A DNA stretch of 64,000 nucleotides from Acidobacteriota bacterium (GCA_029263315.1 JAJCXR010000023.1:62001-126000); one strand, 5' to 3'. Counted from the stretch's first letter, positions 23,246-32,497 are shown. Made by a program: numbers and translations. Notes: generated from the sequence alone by a model not told the origin.

Positions 23246-26200
23246 CCGAACCCGGACGCCAGCGCGGATCGCTTCGAGCAAGCGACCTCGCACTTCGTCG
23301 AGCAACGCCTCGACCTCGGCCTCGGTCCGCAACTCGCGATTGTGTAGCTCAAGATCCAACCGCTGGATCAGGGGCTGCTCGCCTTGGCTCAGCAACTCGT
23401 CCAGCAGGTCGTTGGCTTGCTCCTCGGCCCGTTGCAAGTCCAACAGAAACCGGTCCTCGAGGTCGGCGAGGGTCGGCGCCACCGCCTCCACGGTGGTGTC
23501 GGTCGTCGCCTGGCTCAAAGGCCGCAAGACGCGATGGGAGCTCTCGCCGGTCAGGGTGCTGAAGCCTTCCCTTCCTCGGATGCGCTCACGGGCCTGGTCG
23601 GCCTGTTCTTCCTGCCATTGCAGCAAGCCTTGACGCACCTTGGCATAGGTCTGCCGAAGGGTGTCGAGGTCGCCGTCGAAGCTGTCGATGTCGCGCCACG
23701 GTCGTTCTGACTCCAGATGGGTTTCGAGACTGGCAATGAGAATGTCGAGCGGCATGGCGGCGTCGAGCTCCGCCAAGACTGCCGATTCCATCGACGAGGC
23801 GGGGCGAGTCGAGTCGGCGAGCTGTTGCAGCTGAGCAGCCTGAAAGCTCAGCTGCTCCTGGGCCCGGCGCACCTTGGCGAGGGCCTCGTCGGTCAGCTCC
23901 GCGTCATAGAGCTGTAGCAGCTGCACACCGTCGCGCAACACGTCGAGGTGTCGCTTGACCAACAACACCGTCGGCTTGGTCTGGCGATAGGTGCGGATGC
24001 ACTGCTCGAGGGCGTCGCCGAGCCGTTCCAAGGTGGCGGGATGGGACGGCGAACCCGGCAAGCGATTCAACCTCGCCTGCACTGAACGCAAGGTGGCGGC
24101 CAGCCTTGGGAAGTGAAGGGCGACGGCATCGGCGATGGCGTGGTCCTCTCGGTCCAAGGGATAACGCAAGCTCTTCTCGAAGAACTTGCAAATGCGCGCT
24201 CGGGCCTGGAATCCGACATCGTCCTCACCGGCCGGAAAGAAGGTCGCACGGCGAAAGGCTCGATCCTTGTCGAAGAGATCTCGCACACCGGCATCACGCA
24301 CTGCCGTGATCTCGGCGCCACTTTCCGGCTGGATCTTCACCTTGCTAGCCCGCAATAAGCCCGCCACACAGGCCCTGACCACATTGGCGGTGTAGCCATA
24401 GGGAGGAGATCCGAGCTCCGTCAACAAAGCGGTGCCCCCGAGTCCCCCTGCGTTCTCCAGGGCTTCCTGCACGCGACGCGGCACCACCCCACTACAAGCT
24501 GGCACGTAGCGCCCAGCGTCGAGCTCGAGAATGCCCAACTCGTCCGGCAAGAACTTCGGCGAGGGCCCGGAAAGGTCGTCGGCTACCAGTTGCAGCAACT
24601 CAGAAGGTTGTACCTGCGTCGCGACGAAGTAAGGAAAAAGATCGCGCAGCACCCGAGCCGCCACTCCCTGAAGGGCCAGAGCGAAGGAAGCACCCATATT
24701 GGAGGGCACAAAGGGCTGACCGCGGAAGTAGATTCGGCCCGCCATCCAAGCGGCCGCCACGGCGTCCTTGACCTCGGTCCCCAGATCCTCGATACGGTTT
24801 TCTTCCTGTTGCAGGAGGAGCTTGCGCTTGGCTTTGAGGGACTCCCGCCTGGGTTTGTATCTCTTTACCATGGCTCGGGATCGGTGCAGCTCCCGAGCCA
24901 TGTGCTCGAGCTGATCGGTCTCCCCCGCCACCCATACCAGGCGATCGTGCAGCTCGGTTTCGCCGCTGCGTCGGGTCCAGTGGCTTTCGATCCGCTCGTC
25001 TTGGACCAAGTGGCGGAAGTCGACGCGAATCGACGCGGCGTCCCGGGGGTCCAGCAGCACCACATCGTCGACCTGTCGACCGTCGGAGTACACCCCTGCC
25101 CAAGGGAACGGTCGCCCTTCGAGACGGGGGCGATCCGGCATGGCCAACAAGTGCTTCAAGCCATCTTGCACGATGTCGCTGATCGCTTGCCGCGGCACCC
25201 CGGTGTCGCGGCGCTCACGCTCCCATTCTTCCGCCGCCGAGCTTTGGATCTTGTAGCCCAGCTTCTCGGAGAAGCCGAGCAGGTTGCGTCGCCGCAGCTC
25301 TTCGAGGGCTTCCTCCACCTCGTGGGTCAGGTTGCCTCGGTCGACCCGGTCATAGAGACATTGGGCCACCAGCCGTGCCGTGGTCGGCAAGGTGTCTTGA
25401 ATCAACTCGAGCAGCGCCACCACCTTGGCGGCCCGCAGCAGCAAGGCGTCGGCCGCAGCGGTGCAATGGTTGAGAATGCGGGCCATGGAATCCTGCACGT
25501 CCGAGTCGAGGGCCGTATGCTGTACCTCGTAGATCTGATCCACCGTCACCAAGTCGCCGAGCGGACGATCCGCCAACTTCTGATCGCGAAACAACTCGCC
25601 CAAGAGCTGCAACAGCCCACGGATCGCCTGATCGTCCCCTTGGGCACGGCTCGAATGGGTGCGCAAGGCGCTGGTGAGCTGCAAGATGAGGTCGATCTGA
25701 CTGGGCAGCATCGGGTAGACCTCGACAAACTCCTCCACCGTGATGAGGTCACATTCATAGGCATAGAGCTTCAGGTCCGGCCGGTGGCGCTCGAATAGAT
25801 CTCGCAGTTGGGCCTCAGCATGGGGTTTCTTCTGCAGCAGCCGTTTGTGGACGACGTCGCGAATATTGGTGGCCGCCAGATGAACCCGCAGCTTCGGCGG
25901 AAAGCGATCCTTGGCCCAAATGAGAAACGACTCGTCGGCGGCTTCGTCGAGCTTCTGCTGTCCTAGGGCAAGCAACCACGCCTTCCCCTTGAGAGTTGCA
26001 CCGAGGGCCGTGCCGAAGGCGCGCAGGCGATCGACTCGATCCTTGCTGGTCAGCACATACTGCGACACCTCATCGATGACCAGAAAGAGGGTCGCCTCGG
26101 GACGGCGAAAGCTCAACATGTCGCCGATCGCTGCCACCGCTTCCTCCGGTGACCTGGAAGAGCTGTGGGTCCCCGCCCGGCTGGTGTACCAGCTCATCGG

Positions 26201-26920
26201 ATCGGTATAGCGTTCGGGGTACATCACCGCCATCACCTGGGAGAACTCTTCCTCGGCCAGGGACTTGTCTTTGATCTCTGCCCAAGGTTGGTGGAGCACC
26301 TGCAGCGCGACCTGCTCAAATCGTCGCCAGTCACCATCCCGTTCAAGGCCAAGCTCAAAGTCCGCCACCAGAGGATCGGTGCTGCAATAGCCCAACCGTT
26401 CCTGCACCTTGCGCACCGCCACGGCATGGATATGCTCCCGGTCCCGGGCCACGCCGCCCACATCGAAGACCACGGCGAGGGGATCGACTTTCCGCCGCAG
26501 AGCCGCCCAGGCATCCCGCAGCTCGTCTTTCTTTGGAGAGGTATCCCGACCTAACCAAGCTTCCGACAGCGAGGTGCCATCGGGCAGGGCTTTGCCATCC
26601 AGGGCCAGTCCGAAGAGCTTGGCGAAGCTCGATTTACCCGAGCCATAAAAGCCCGAGATCCAAACCGTCGGTAGCTCCGGGCCGCCGGGCTTGTCGAGCT
26701 CACTGGCGATATTGCGCAACAGCTTGACGTATTGCTCGTGGATGCCGCTGGGCACCCGAAGATGGTTAGGATGCCCCTCCGGCCAACCGCCGGTGATGAT
26801 GTATTCGGAGACTTCGTTGGCCAGCTTCTCCGGGTCCTGCTCATGGAAGTAGACCACCGGAGGGATGTCCCTTGTCACCTCAAGCTCAAAAAGATCTCGA
26901 ATCAGCACAGAATCGCTCAC
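23237..26920 (-). CDS. brxC: BREX P-loop protein BrxC/PglY
   Basis: A 1227-residue ATPase with Walker A in WISGFYGSGKSSFAK (about 88-102), Walker B-like FLVIDEVSQYV and long helical and coiled-coil C-terminal parts (for example AKVRRAQEQLSFQAAQLQQL). BrxC/PglY is a core BREX component that works with PglX, PglZ and BrxB. Translation starts at a GTG at 26920 with only a weak ribosome site, 63 bases after brxB. Length and motif order fit the family. Confidence 0.94.
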   Translation of the reverse strand: MSDSVLIRDLFELEVTRDIPPVVYFHEQDPEKLANEVSEYIITGGWPEGHPNHLRVPSGIHEQYVKLLRNIASELDKPGGPELPTVWISGFYGSGKSSFAKLFGLALDGKALPDGTSLSEAWLGRDTSPKKDELRDAWAALRRKVDPLAVVFDVGGVARDREHIHAVAVRKVQERLGYCSTDPLVADFELGLERDGDWRRFEQVALQVLHQPWAEIKDKSLAEEEFSQVMAVMYPERYTDPMSWYTSRAGTHSSSRSPEEAVAAIGDMLSFRRPEATLFLVIDEVSQYVLTSKDRVDRLRAFGTALGATLKGKAWLLALGQQKLDEAADESFLIWAKDRFPPKLRVHLAATNIRDVVHKRLLQKKPHAEAQLRDLFERHRPDLKLYAYECDLITVEEFVEVYPMLPSQIDLILQLTSALRTHSSRAQGDDQAIRGLLQLLGELFRDQKLADRPLGDLVTVDQIYEVQHTALDSDVQDSMARILNHCTAAADALLLRAAKVVALLELIQDTLPTTARLVAQCLYDRVDRGNLTHEVEEALEELRRRNLLGFSEKLGYKIQSSAAEEWERERRDTGVPRQAISDIVQDGLKHLLAMPDRPRLEGRPFPWAGVYSDGRQVDDVVLLDPRDAASIRVDFRHLVQDERIESHWTRRSGETELHDRLVWVAGETDQLEHMARELHRSRAMVKRYKPRRESLKAKRKLLLQQEENRIEDLGTEVKDAVAAAWMAGRIYFRGQPFVPSNMGASFALALQGVAARVLRDLFPYFVATQVQPSELLQLVADDLSGPSPKFLPDELGILELDAGRYVPACSGVVPRRVQEALENAGGLGGTALLTELGSPPYGYTANVVRACVAGLLRASKVKIQPESGAEITAVRDAGVRDLFDKDRAFRRATFFPAGEDDVGFQARARICKFFEKSLRYPLDREDHAIADAVALHFPRLAATLRSVQARLNRLPGSPSHPATLERLGDALEQCIRTYRQTKPTVLLVKRHLDVLRDGVQLLQLYDAELTDEALAKVRRAQEQLSFQAAQLQQLADSTRPASSMESAVLAELDAAMPLDILIASLETHLESERPWRDIDSFDGDLDTLRQTYAKVRQGLLQWQEEQADQARERIRGREGFSTLTGESSHRVLRPLSQATTDTTVEAVAPTLADLEDRFLLDLQRAEEQANDLLDELLSQGEQPLIQRLDLELHNRELRTEAEVEALLDEVRGRLLEAIRAGVRVRLL

Positions 26921-26946
26921 GGGTATATGTCTCTCATGGAAGCGTG

Positions 26947-26997
26947 CCCCTCACGGATAAGTCGTCCCTACGGAAAGTAGCCCCTACGGATAGATAC
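26947..26997. repeat. Imperfect tandem repeat in the brxB-brxC junction
   Basis: Three related copies of CCCCTACGGATAAG-type units with 15-19 base spacing start at 26947, 26966 and 26981. The last overlaps the brxB stop codon (26984-26986). On the coding strand each copy carries CCGTAGGG or CCGTGAGGG. Confidence 0.75.
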
Positions 26998-27622
26998 GCG
27001 GTCGATAATCATTGTCCGGCTCGAGCATGCCCATGAAGGATAGCCCGGTGAGCCCGCGACGCTCGCCGGGATAGAGCAGCACCACAGGTACTTGCGCGGT
27101 CTGGCCATCGAGGTGGCGCAAGAGAGCCGAAGATCTGAAGAATGGATAGATGGCGCCGGCTCGGCCGATCAATGCCAGCGTGCGATCGACGTTCTCTGGA
27201 TGCTGGCGGGCGTAGTCCCGAATGATCCGGCTACAGTCAGCCGCGAGACCGTCCGGCCCCTCGATCAGCGGCACCAGCTTTGACTTCAGATAGCCGAGAC
27301 CACGTTCGAGACCAATACCCGCCGACTGCTGCTCCATCCGGACCACCCGCTGAGCCCAGTCGCTCCCTTGAGCTCTGATCCGTTCGAACAAGAGCTGCTG
27401 AAGGTCAATCGCTAGCACCATCCAGCCATGGGTTCTCAAATCGTCGCTGAGCCGTTGCACCTCACGGCGCAACTTCAACTCTTTCTCCGGCTCGTACTGA
27501 ACGATAGCGAATCGATAGTTGCGCATCGTGCTGATGCGAGGGCCGTCGGGGTGAATCAAATCACGGCGCAGGGCGGCAAAAGCCTTCTCCAGGTCGGTTC
27601 GATGAAACAGCGGTAAGCTCAT
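26984..27622 (-). CDS. brxB: BREX protein BrxB (DUF1788)
   Basis: A 212-residue soluble protein matching the DUF1788/BrxB family: FRRDL-type N-terminus, RFAIVQYEPEKELKLRREVQRL, and the closing RPRIYP that family members share. BrxB is a small core component of BREX types 1, 5 and 6 with no enzymatic motif. The ATG at 27622 overlaps the brxA stop (ATGA). Confidence 0.9.
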   Translation of the reverse strand: MSLPLFHRTDLEKAFAALRRDLIHPDGPRISTMRNYRFAIVQYEPEKELKLRREVQRLSDDLRTHGWMVLAIDLQQLLFERIRAQGSDWAQRVVRMEQQSAGIGLERGLGYLKSKLVPLIEGPDGLAADCSRIIRDYARQHPENVDRTLALIGRAGAIYPFFRSSALLRHLDGQTAQVPVVLLYPGERRGLTGLSFMGMLEPDNDYRPRIYP

Positions 27623-28443
27623 GCCGTCTGCCTGACGCCGGTCTGGCTGAAGTCGGTCTGGCTGACGTCAGTCAGGCTCAGCTCGCCGTCCCGAGGCAGG
27701 TTGGCCTCAGCCCAGGCATTCAGATCGCTATAGCGCCAGTCCAAGGCTATGAGATCTGCCTGGCGATCGTAGTCCAAGCCCGGCAGCCCTCGCAGGCGGT
27801 CCTCAAGGTAACGCCCTTCGAGACCCACGGACAACAAATAGGGGTTGTCGAAAAGGGTTCCCTCGAAACGGATCTCGCGCAGCAGATACATCAAATACTC
27901 GAGTGCTTCGTCGCTGACACCAGGCACGACGACCGGTCGGGGATCGCGTTTTGACGCCACCAGCCCCGCAGCCAGGGCGGCCGAAAGTAGCTTGCTGGCA
28001 AATTGAATGCGGGTCGACATCGACCACCGGCCGGTTCCGTAGACACCCACCCAGCCCACCACCAGATCGCGGGTCACTTGAGGGCGGGCGCCATGGCGTC
28101 GAGCCACCAAGTAGTCACCGGAGAAACTGCGGTAGAGGGGATCGGCCAGCTGAAGGTGCCAGTGGCAAATGGCTCGGCGTGTGTCAGGGGTCATGTGGGG
28201 CCAACGGTGGAGAGTCGCCAGAGCGGACGGGAAAGCGTCGAAGCGGGCCCGCATCACTGATAGCAAATGCCGCACCTTCGCCATGCTTCGCGCCCCAAAC
28301 CAATACTCATCAAAAGCCTGCGTGGCGGTCACATGCTGCGAACCGTCTGTGTGCAGCCAGTAGGCACGAGCATCCTCGACCTCGAGCCCACACTTGAGCA
28401 GCCAGGTATGGACCTGTGTCGCCTCCAGGGGTTGCACGCTCAC
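27619..28443 (-). CDS. brxA: BREX protein BrxA (DUF1819)
   Basis: A 274-residue protein of the DUF1819/BrxA family, a small helical protein reported to bind DNA in other BREX systems. The GTG start at 28443 overlaps the brxE stop (GTGA); the open frame continues upstream inside brxE but is only its shadow. The final 19 residues are a repeat-derived tail (SQTDF, SQTGV units) and are probably not part of the fold. Confidence 0.88.
   Translation of the reverse strand: MSVQPLEATQVHTWLLKCGLEVEDARAYWLHTDGSQHVTATQAFDEYWFGARSMAKVRHLLSVMRARFDAFPSALATLHRWPHMTPDTRRAICHWHLQLADPLYRSFSGDYLVARRHGARPQVTRDLVVGWVGVYGTGRWSMSTRIQFASKLLSAALAAGLVASKRDPRPVVVPGVSDEALEYLMYLLREIRFEGTLFDNPYLLSVGLEGRYLEDRLRGLPGLDYDRQADLIALDWRYSDLNAWAEANLPRDGELSLTDVSQTDFSQTGVRQTA
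27622..27678. repeat. 15-bp coding repeat at the end of brxA
   Basis: The last 19 codons of brxA read SLTDV-SQTDF-SQTGV-RQTA, four units of five residues that correspond to 15-bp DNA units such as GCCGGTCTGGCTGAA. The array runs up to the brxA stop and the overlapping brxB start. Confidence 0.9.
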
Positions 28444-29072
28444 TGGGTACTCCGAAAATGTGGCAAAGGGTACTCCTCCACCAACGGTGCCAGACCCGCC
28501 ACCAGACTGCGGAGACGCTGGTCCAGATTGGCCGGTGGCGTTCCCTGGATGCGTCGTCCCACAGCCGTCACCGTGGTCCGAGCCTCGCCATGCCCACTCA
28601 CCCAATCGAGGAAGCGCTGCGCATTCCAGGAGTCCTCAATGCCGTCGACGAGCCCGGGCAGTGCCTCTTCCGGCAGTCGACCGGAACCCTTGAGCTCCTG
28701 CAATCGGTCGTCGATTCGCTCATCGACCGCGAAACCAAAATTGTAAAGCGAGAAGATGTGGTCTGGATCGTGGTTCTGCTGCCGAAGCTCAGCGTCCTTG
28801 AGCCGTGCCGCCTCGCGCACACTTTGCAATACGGCCCAGCGCCAGGTGCGCGGCAGCAGACGACGCAAAAGGTCCTCACCACCAAACTCCGACATCAAAT
28901 CTGAGCGCCACCAGCCCAGCCTCTTGTCTTCGCCGCTCTCACCTGCCCAAGCGACGACAATCTGGGCCGTCAGCACAAGATCGATCTCCGAGCTGAGGAT
29001 CGGCACTCGATCGGGTCCATCAGGCGCATCTTCGTTGGGCTCGTCTTTTAGAATCATCGTCTCGGACGTCAT
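28440..29072 (-). CDS. brxE: BREX type 6 protein BrxE
   Basis: A roughly 210-residue protein without enzymatic motifs. It has an acidic N-terminus and conserved patches such as SEIDLVLTAQIVVAWAGE and FSLYNFGFAVDERIDDRL. Its place at the head of a brxA-brxB-brxC-pglX-pglZ-brxD-brxHI operon is the hallmark of type 6 BREX, which supports the name. The start is uncertain: ATG 29072 or ATG 29057, neither with a good ribosome site. A TACAAT box lies just before 29072, so a nearly leaderless transcript is possible. Its stop overlaps brxA. Confidence 0.8.
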   Translation of the reverse strand: MTSETMILKDEPNEDAPDGPDRVPILSSEIDLVLTAQIVVAWAGESGEDKRLGWWRSDLMSEFGGEDLLRRLLPRTWRWAVLQSVREAARLKDAELRQQNHDPDHIFSLYNFGFAVDERIDDRLQELKGSGRLPEEALPGLVDGIEDSWNAQRFLDWVSGHGEARTTVTAVGRRIQGTPPANLDQRLRSLVAGLAPLVEEYPLPHFRSTQ

Positions 29073-29472
29073 CGTACGATTGTATGCGACTTCGCAAAGG
29101 GACCGAGGGCAGGAGATCAAATCTCTGCACGGTTCGGGGTTGCTTCGATCCCACGAAGTCCGCTGAAACGCGATAGCCCCTGGATCCTCTGACCGGCCAT
29201 CTGTCGCGTTTATTCAATGAGGTCCGAGCTAGATTACTCAGTCGATACGGCCAGCGGGTCAGTCAATCTAAAGGAAGTCCGCCCTGGTGAGTGACCAGGC
29301 ACCGACTGTCTCAGAACAAGTCGGAGGCGACCTACGGCAGCTTCGTGCAAAATAATTGACAATCGGTCTGTCGTCTATATAATCTCCTGCCGCTAGGTCC
29401 AAGGGCCGGAACCCGCTGGACCCCACCGCCGGACATTGTCAGACTCACAACTTGCTGTTAGGAGATCTCCGC
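29073..29472. other. Intergenic region between divergent BREX and secreted-protein operons
   Basis: No gene is supported here. It holds the outgoing control region of both operons. A small perfect hairpin (CCTGGT/ACCAGG, 29283-29299) could be an operator. The plus-strand promoter is listed separately. For the BREX side only a TACAAT box next to the brxE start stands out, without a matching -35. No BrxR-type regulator gene is present. Confidence 0.6.
29356..29383 (+). promoter_or_regulatory. Consensus sigma-70 promoter
   Basis: A perfect TTGACA (29356-29361) and a perfect TATAAT (29378-29383) are separated by 16 bases. It points to the secreted-protein gene at 29473, leaving a leader of about 80 bases. 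Confidence 0.85.
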
Positions 29473-30243
29473 ATGCGTTGCTCTAAAGCTGTGCTTCGCA
29501 CGTTCGTCCTCGGCTGCCTGCTGGCCGCCGCTTCACAGGCCACGACCGTTCCACCCGTCGATGCCTCGAGGGCAGTCGACACCGCCGATCTCATCTTCAC
29601 AGGTCAAGTCGTCGCCATGGAAACCGCGACTAGCCTGGATGGGCTCTATCCCTTCACTTTCGTCACTTTCGGGGTCGCCGAAATCCTCAAGGGCGCTGTC
29701 GAAGGTGAAGAGCTGACCCTACGCTTCGAGGGGGGTGATCTCGAGGAGCGCCAAGAGACCCTGGAAGTGGTCGGCATGCCGCAATTCGAGCTCGGGGACG
29801 AGGTATTGCTCTTCGTTCGCAACAACGGCAAAGCGGCCTGCCCCTTGGTGGGTTGGTGGCAAGGGCGACTCGACTTCGAGCTGCACCCGGCGACCGGGAA
29901 ACGCCTGCTCGTCGACCACCGTGGACGTGTGGTGGAGAGCGTCGGCACCGAGGGTTGGCAGGCCGGGGAGGTGCGCTACGACAAGGCCGAGAAACGCCTG
30001 ATGGGCACTGCCCCGAAAGCCCAACTGCTGTGGCAGGAAGACGTCGTTATAGAGGACGACACAGACTCGAAATCCGGGGAGTATGAGGGGGTCAGCGCTG
30101 AAACTGTAATCGACGATCTGCGCCAGCTGGTCGAGGCGCGCCGGACCCGGAAGAGTTTCATCCGTCCCGAGACGGTGCGCTCGGCCAGCCCCCTCGATGT
30201 CCCAGCCTCCATGTCCGTCACCGCCATGGCTCCCATCCGCTGA
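29473..30243 (+). CDS. Secreted protein with OB/NTR-like N-terminal domain
   Basis: A 256-residue protein with a signal peptide (RTFVLGCLLAAASQA, cleaved near residue 23). The mature part begins DTADLIFTGQVVAME and continues with alternating strands, VAEILKG, LTLRFEGG and FELGDEVLLFVRN. That pattern resembles the OB-fold of netrin/TIMP-like domains found next to secreted metalloproteases. The last 60 residues are polar and acidic. The start has AGGAG eight bases upstream; seven further in-frame codons upstream lack support. It precedes the matrixin gene by 33 bases, so the two are probably made together. A role as partner, chaperone or inhibitor of the protease is inference. Confidence 0.65.
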   Translation: MRCSKAVLRTFVLGCLLAAASQATTVPPVDASRAVDTADLIFTGQVVAMETATSLDGLYPFTFVTFGVAEILKGAVEGEELTLRFEGGDLEERQETLEVVGMPQFELGDEVLLFVRNNGKAACPLVGWWQGRLDFELHPATGKRLLVDHRGRVVESVGTEGWQAGEVRYDKAEKRLMGTAPKAQLLWQEDVVIEDDTDSKSGEYEGVSAETVIDDLRQLVEARRTRKSFIRPETVRSASPLDVPASMSVTAMAPIR

Positions 30244-30276
30244 TCCTCAGACCCGGCCAACCAAGGAACTCAATCG

Positions 30277-31677
30277 ATGACTTCTCGAAACATGATTCTT
30301 GTCCTCCTCGCTGGCTTCCCCATCCTGTTCACAGCTCAAGGAGCGTCCGCCTACGACTGGTACGAGTGCCGAAGCAACAAGCAGACTTGGGATTCGAACA
30401 ACGTGACGTTCCGTCCCTCTTCCGTCTCCTTTCCCTCCGGCTCCGCCTGGCGCACCTCCGTGGAAGCCATGCGAACCGCCTGGAATACGGCCCCCGGCAC
30501 CCAATTCGACTTCGCCTACAGCTACAGCTCTTCCAGCACCTACAGCACGGATGACGACACCAACTCGATCTTGATCACCAACACCTACAACTACAACGGC
30601 GCCCTCGCCGTCGCTCGTCTCAGTTTCAAATGGTGCCTCTGGCCTTTCTGGGGCGGCAAGCTCAAGGAAGCGGACGTGCTCTTCAATCCCGCCTATTCCT
30701 GGGAGAATTCCGTCAATCCGACGTTTCCACCGAATCCGTGGTCGCCTTACAACTCGACCCTGGTGGGCATCCACGAATTGGGCCATGCCTTCGGCCTCGG
30801 TCATGAGGACGACGAGATGGCCACCATGAATAGCATCTACCCAAACAGCGGCTCCCTGGGGCAGGACAACGACCTCGTGCCCCACGGCGACGACGTGCAC
30901 GGCAATCGTGCCGGCTACGGCACTTCGGGCACCGCTCGGGATCTCTATGCCTCGACCTACTTGCGCAGCAGTGCTGGAAACTCGCGCTACATCACCGCAC
31001 CGTCCACCCTGTACCGCTCCCCTACGAGCTTCCAGTTCTCGATGGGTAATCGAGGCACATTGAACGAGACTTCGGTGGGTGTGAAGTTCTACCTCTCCAC
31101 CGACCGCAACATCACCTCGAGCGACTACCTGGTGGGGTCCGCAGGCTTCTCGATGGACCAAGGCGCCACGGTGACCCGCACGGTGAGCATCACCGCGAGC
31201 TCCTCGATTCCGGCGGGGACCTACTTCTTCGGCTGGATCGTCGACCCCGAGAATTACATCGCAGAAGCGGATGAGGGCAACAATTCCGTAGCCCTCACCT
31301 CTCCGACCGTCCTGGTCAACCAGACCCCGCCCAATGCCTGTTTCACGCAATCCACCTCCAACGGCAGCCCTCCGCTGACGGTTTTCTTCAACGCCGCTTG
31401 CAGCTCCGATCCGGACGGCTCTATCGTCAGCTACACCTGGGACATGGGGGATGGCACGATCCGCAGCGGATCGAGCTTCAGCCACACCTATTGGAACAGC
31501 GGCTTTTACACAATCCAGCTCACCGTACGGGACAACCACAACCTCACCGGCACCAAGTTTTCCTGGGTAGAAGTGCACGGTGGGTGTGAAGAGTGGATCG
31601 TTCCGACGACCGGCGGCGGGGCAGCCAGCAAAGAGGCCAGCACCGGGAACGCGGCGTTGCCCTGCCAACCTCTCTGA
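30277..31677 (+). CDS. Secreted matrixin-like metalloprotease with CARDB and PKD domains
   Basis: A 466-residue exported protein. A signal peptide (about 1-25) is followed by a zincin catalytic domain with HELGHAFGLGH at 166-176 (three zinc His and the catalytic Glu) and a following MNSIYP Met-turn. A CARDB-like beta domain runs about 235-345 (FYLSTDRNITSSDYLVG ... NNSVAL) and a PKD domain about 355-430 (SSDPDGSIVSYTWDMGDG). No cysteine-switch propeptide is visible, which fits a role for a separate inhibitor. AAGGAA sits eight bases before the ATG. A strong terminator follows. Confidence 0.9.
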   Translation: MTSRNMILVLLAGFPILFTAQGASAYDWYECRSNKQTWDSNNVTFRPSSVSFPSGSAWRTSVEAMRTAWNTAPGTQFDFAYSYSSSSTYSTDDDTNSILITNTYNYNGALAVARLSFKWCLWPFWGGKLKEADVLFNPAYSWENSVNPTFPPNPWSPYNSTLVGIHELGHAFGLGHEDDEMATMNSIYPNSGSLGQDNDLVPHGDDVHGNRAGYGTSGTARDLYASTYLRSSAGNSRYITAPSTLYRSPTSFQFSMGNRGTLNETSVGVKFYLSTDRNITSSDYLVGSAGFSMDQGATVTRTVSITASSSIPAGTYFFGWIVDPENYIAEADEGNNSVALTSPTVLVNQTPPNACFTQSTSNGSPPLTVFFNAACSSDPDGSIVSYTWDMGDGTIRSGSSFSHTYWNSGFYTIQLTVRDNHNLTGTKFSWVEVHGGCEEWIVPTTGGGAASKEASTGNAALPCQPL

Positions 31678-31764
31678 TCTCTGCCCTCGGTGAATTGACG
31701 TCGCCTCGTAGGGTGCCTAACCCGATGACGTCAGCTGTCGGCTGAACGGCAGCGCAATCGCTCC

Positions 31765-31802
31765 CGCCCCTTCCCGACCCCCGGTCGAGAAGGGGCGTTT
31801 TT
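31765..31802 (+). terminator. Rho-independent terminator
   Basis: A 14-bp stem with one mismatch (CGCCCCTTCCCGAC with GTCGAGAAGGGGCG), a CCCCG loop and TTTTT directly after. It closes the metalloprotease operon and insulates it from the cluster that begins at 32190. Confidence 0.9.
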
Positions 31803-32189
31803 GGTTTCGGGCCGATGGCGGGGCGTTGTCTCGAGGTCGCGGCAGAGGATCATCGCCCAACCGGCCGTGCCAGCGTTATGTGACGTATCACAGTCTCAAC
31901 TCAAGACAGAAAATGCCTTCTGAACTATCCAAGAGCCAACTATCCAAGAGCCAACAAGTGGTTGAAACAACTCGCTAAAAATTTCGTCCCTCCGGGACGC
32001 CGGAGATAGCTACCCACAGGTGCTTGATACCGAAACTAGCCAAGCGGACATAGTCGCTCGGCAGTTAACTTGCACGGAATCACTCGGCATATGCAATTTA
32101 ACAGTCCCTCTTGTCTTCACCAGCGAGAACCGCTAGGCTCGAAACACACCGAACCGTCGCACAACGAAAGACGACAGGAGATCGACGAA
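31803..32189. other. AT-richer intergenic region upstream of the biosynthetic cluster
   Basis: No gene is supported. The stretch is visibly less GC-rich than its surroundings and contains a 15-bp tandem duplication (31923-31955) and a small hairpin CGTCCC/GGGACG (31985-31999). It must hold the promoter of the cluster, but no convincing -35/-10 pair could be picked; TTGATA near 32023 is the best -35 candidate. Confidence 0.5.
31923..31955. repeat. 15-bp tandem duplication
   Basis: AACTATCCAAGAGCC occurs twice exactly (31923-31937 and 31938-31952) and begins a third time (AAC). It is non-coding. Confidence 0.95.
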
Positions 32190-32477
32190 ATGCCGCAAAC
32201 GGAGCCAGCGGGTCATGGAAAATCTCTCGCCGAAACGACCACGGCGATCAAGAACCTCATCGCCTCGGACCTCGACGTCAACATCGAGCTCGGGGAAATC
32301 GGCGATGACGTCTCGCTTCTAGAAAGCGGGCTGGCTCTCGACTCGGTGGTGATCGTCGAGCTGATCTCCCTCTTGGAGCAGAGATTCGACTTCCAATTCT
32401 CGGATGAGGACATGAAGCCCGCCCTCTTTGAAAACCTCACGACTTTGACGCAGTTCGTCGTCGAGAAAACGGCGTAG
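32190..32477 (+). CDS. Acyl carrier protein 1
   Basis: A 95-residue carrier protein. The phosphopantetheine serine is in LALDSVVIVELI (Ser52), with an acidic helix II and the usual four-helix pattern. AGGAG lies nine bases before the ATG; the frame extends 40 codons further upstream without a ribosome site. It is the first gene of the cluster and lies 20 bases before the radical SAM gene, so it may carry the substrate of that enzyme. Discrete ACPs of this kind carry amino acids or fatty acids during tailoring. Confidence 0.88.
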   Translation: MPQTEPAGHGKSLAETTTAIKNLIASDLDVNIELGEIGDDVSLLESGLALDSVVIVELISLLEQRFDFQFSDEDMKPALFENLTTLTQFVVEKTA

Positions 32478-32497
32478 GCCGCCTCAGGAGAATCATC

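Noticed and set aside
30247-31668. A 473-codon minus-strand frame opposite the metalloprotease
   Set aside because: The plus strand encodes a signal peptide, HELGH motif and PKD domain, and the antisense frame has no start site or domain.
31985-31999. Hairpin CGTCCC/GGGACG followed on the minus strand by AAATTTTT, terminator-like
   Set aside because: No minus-strand gene reads into it, so there is nothing for it to terminate.
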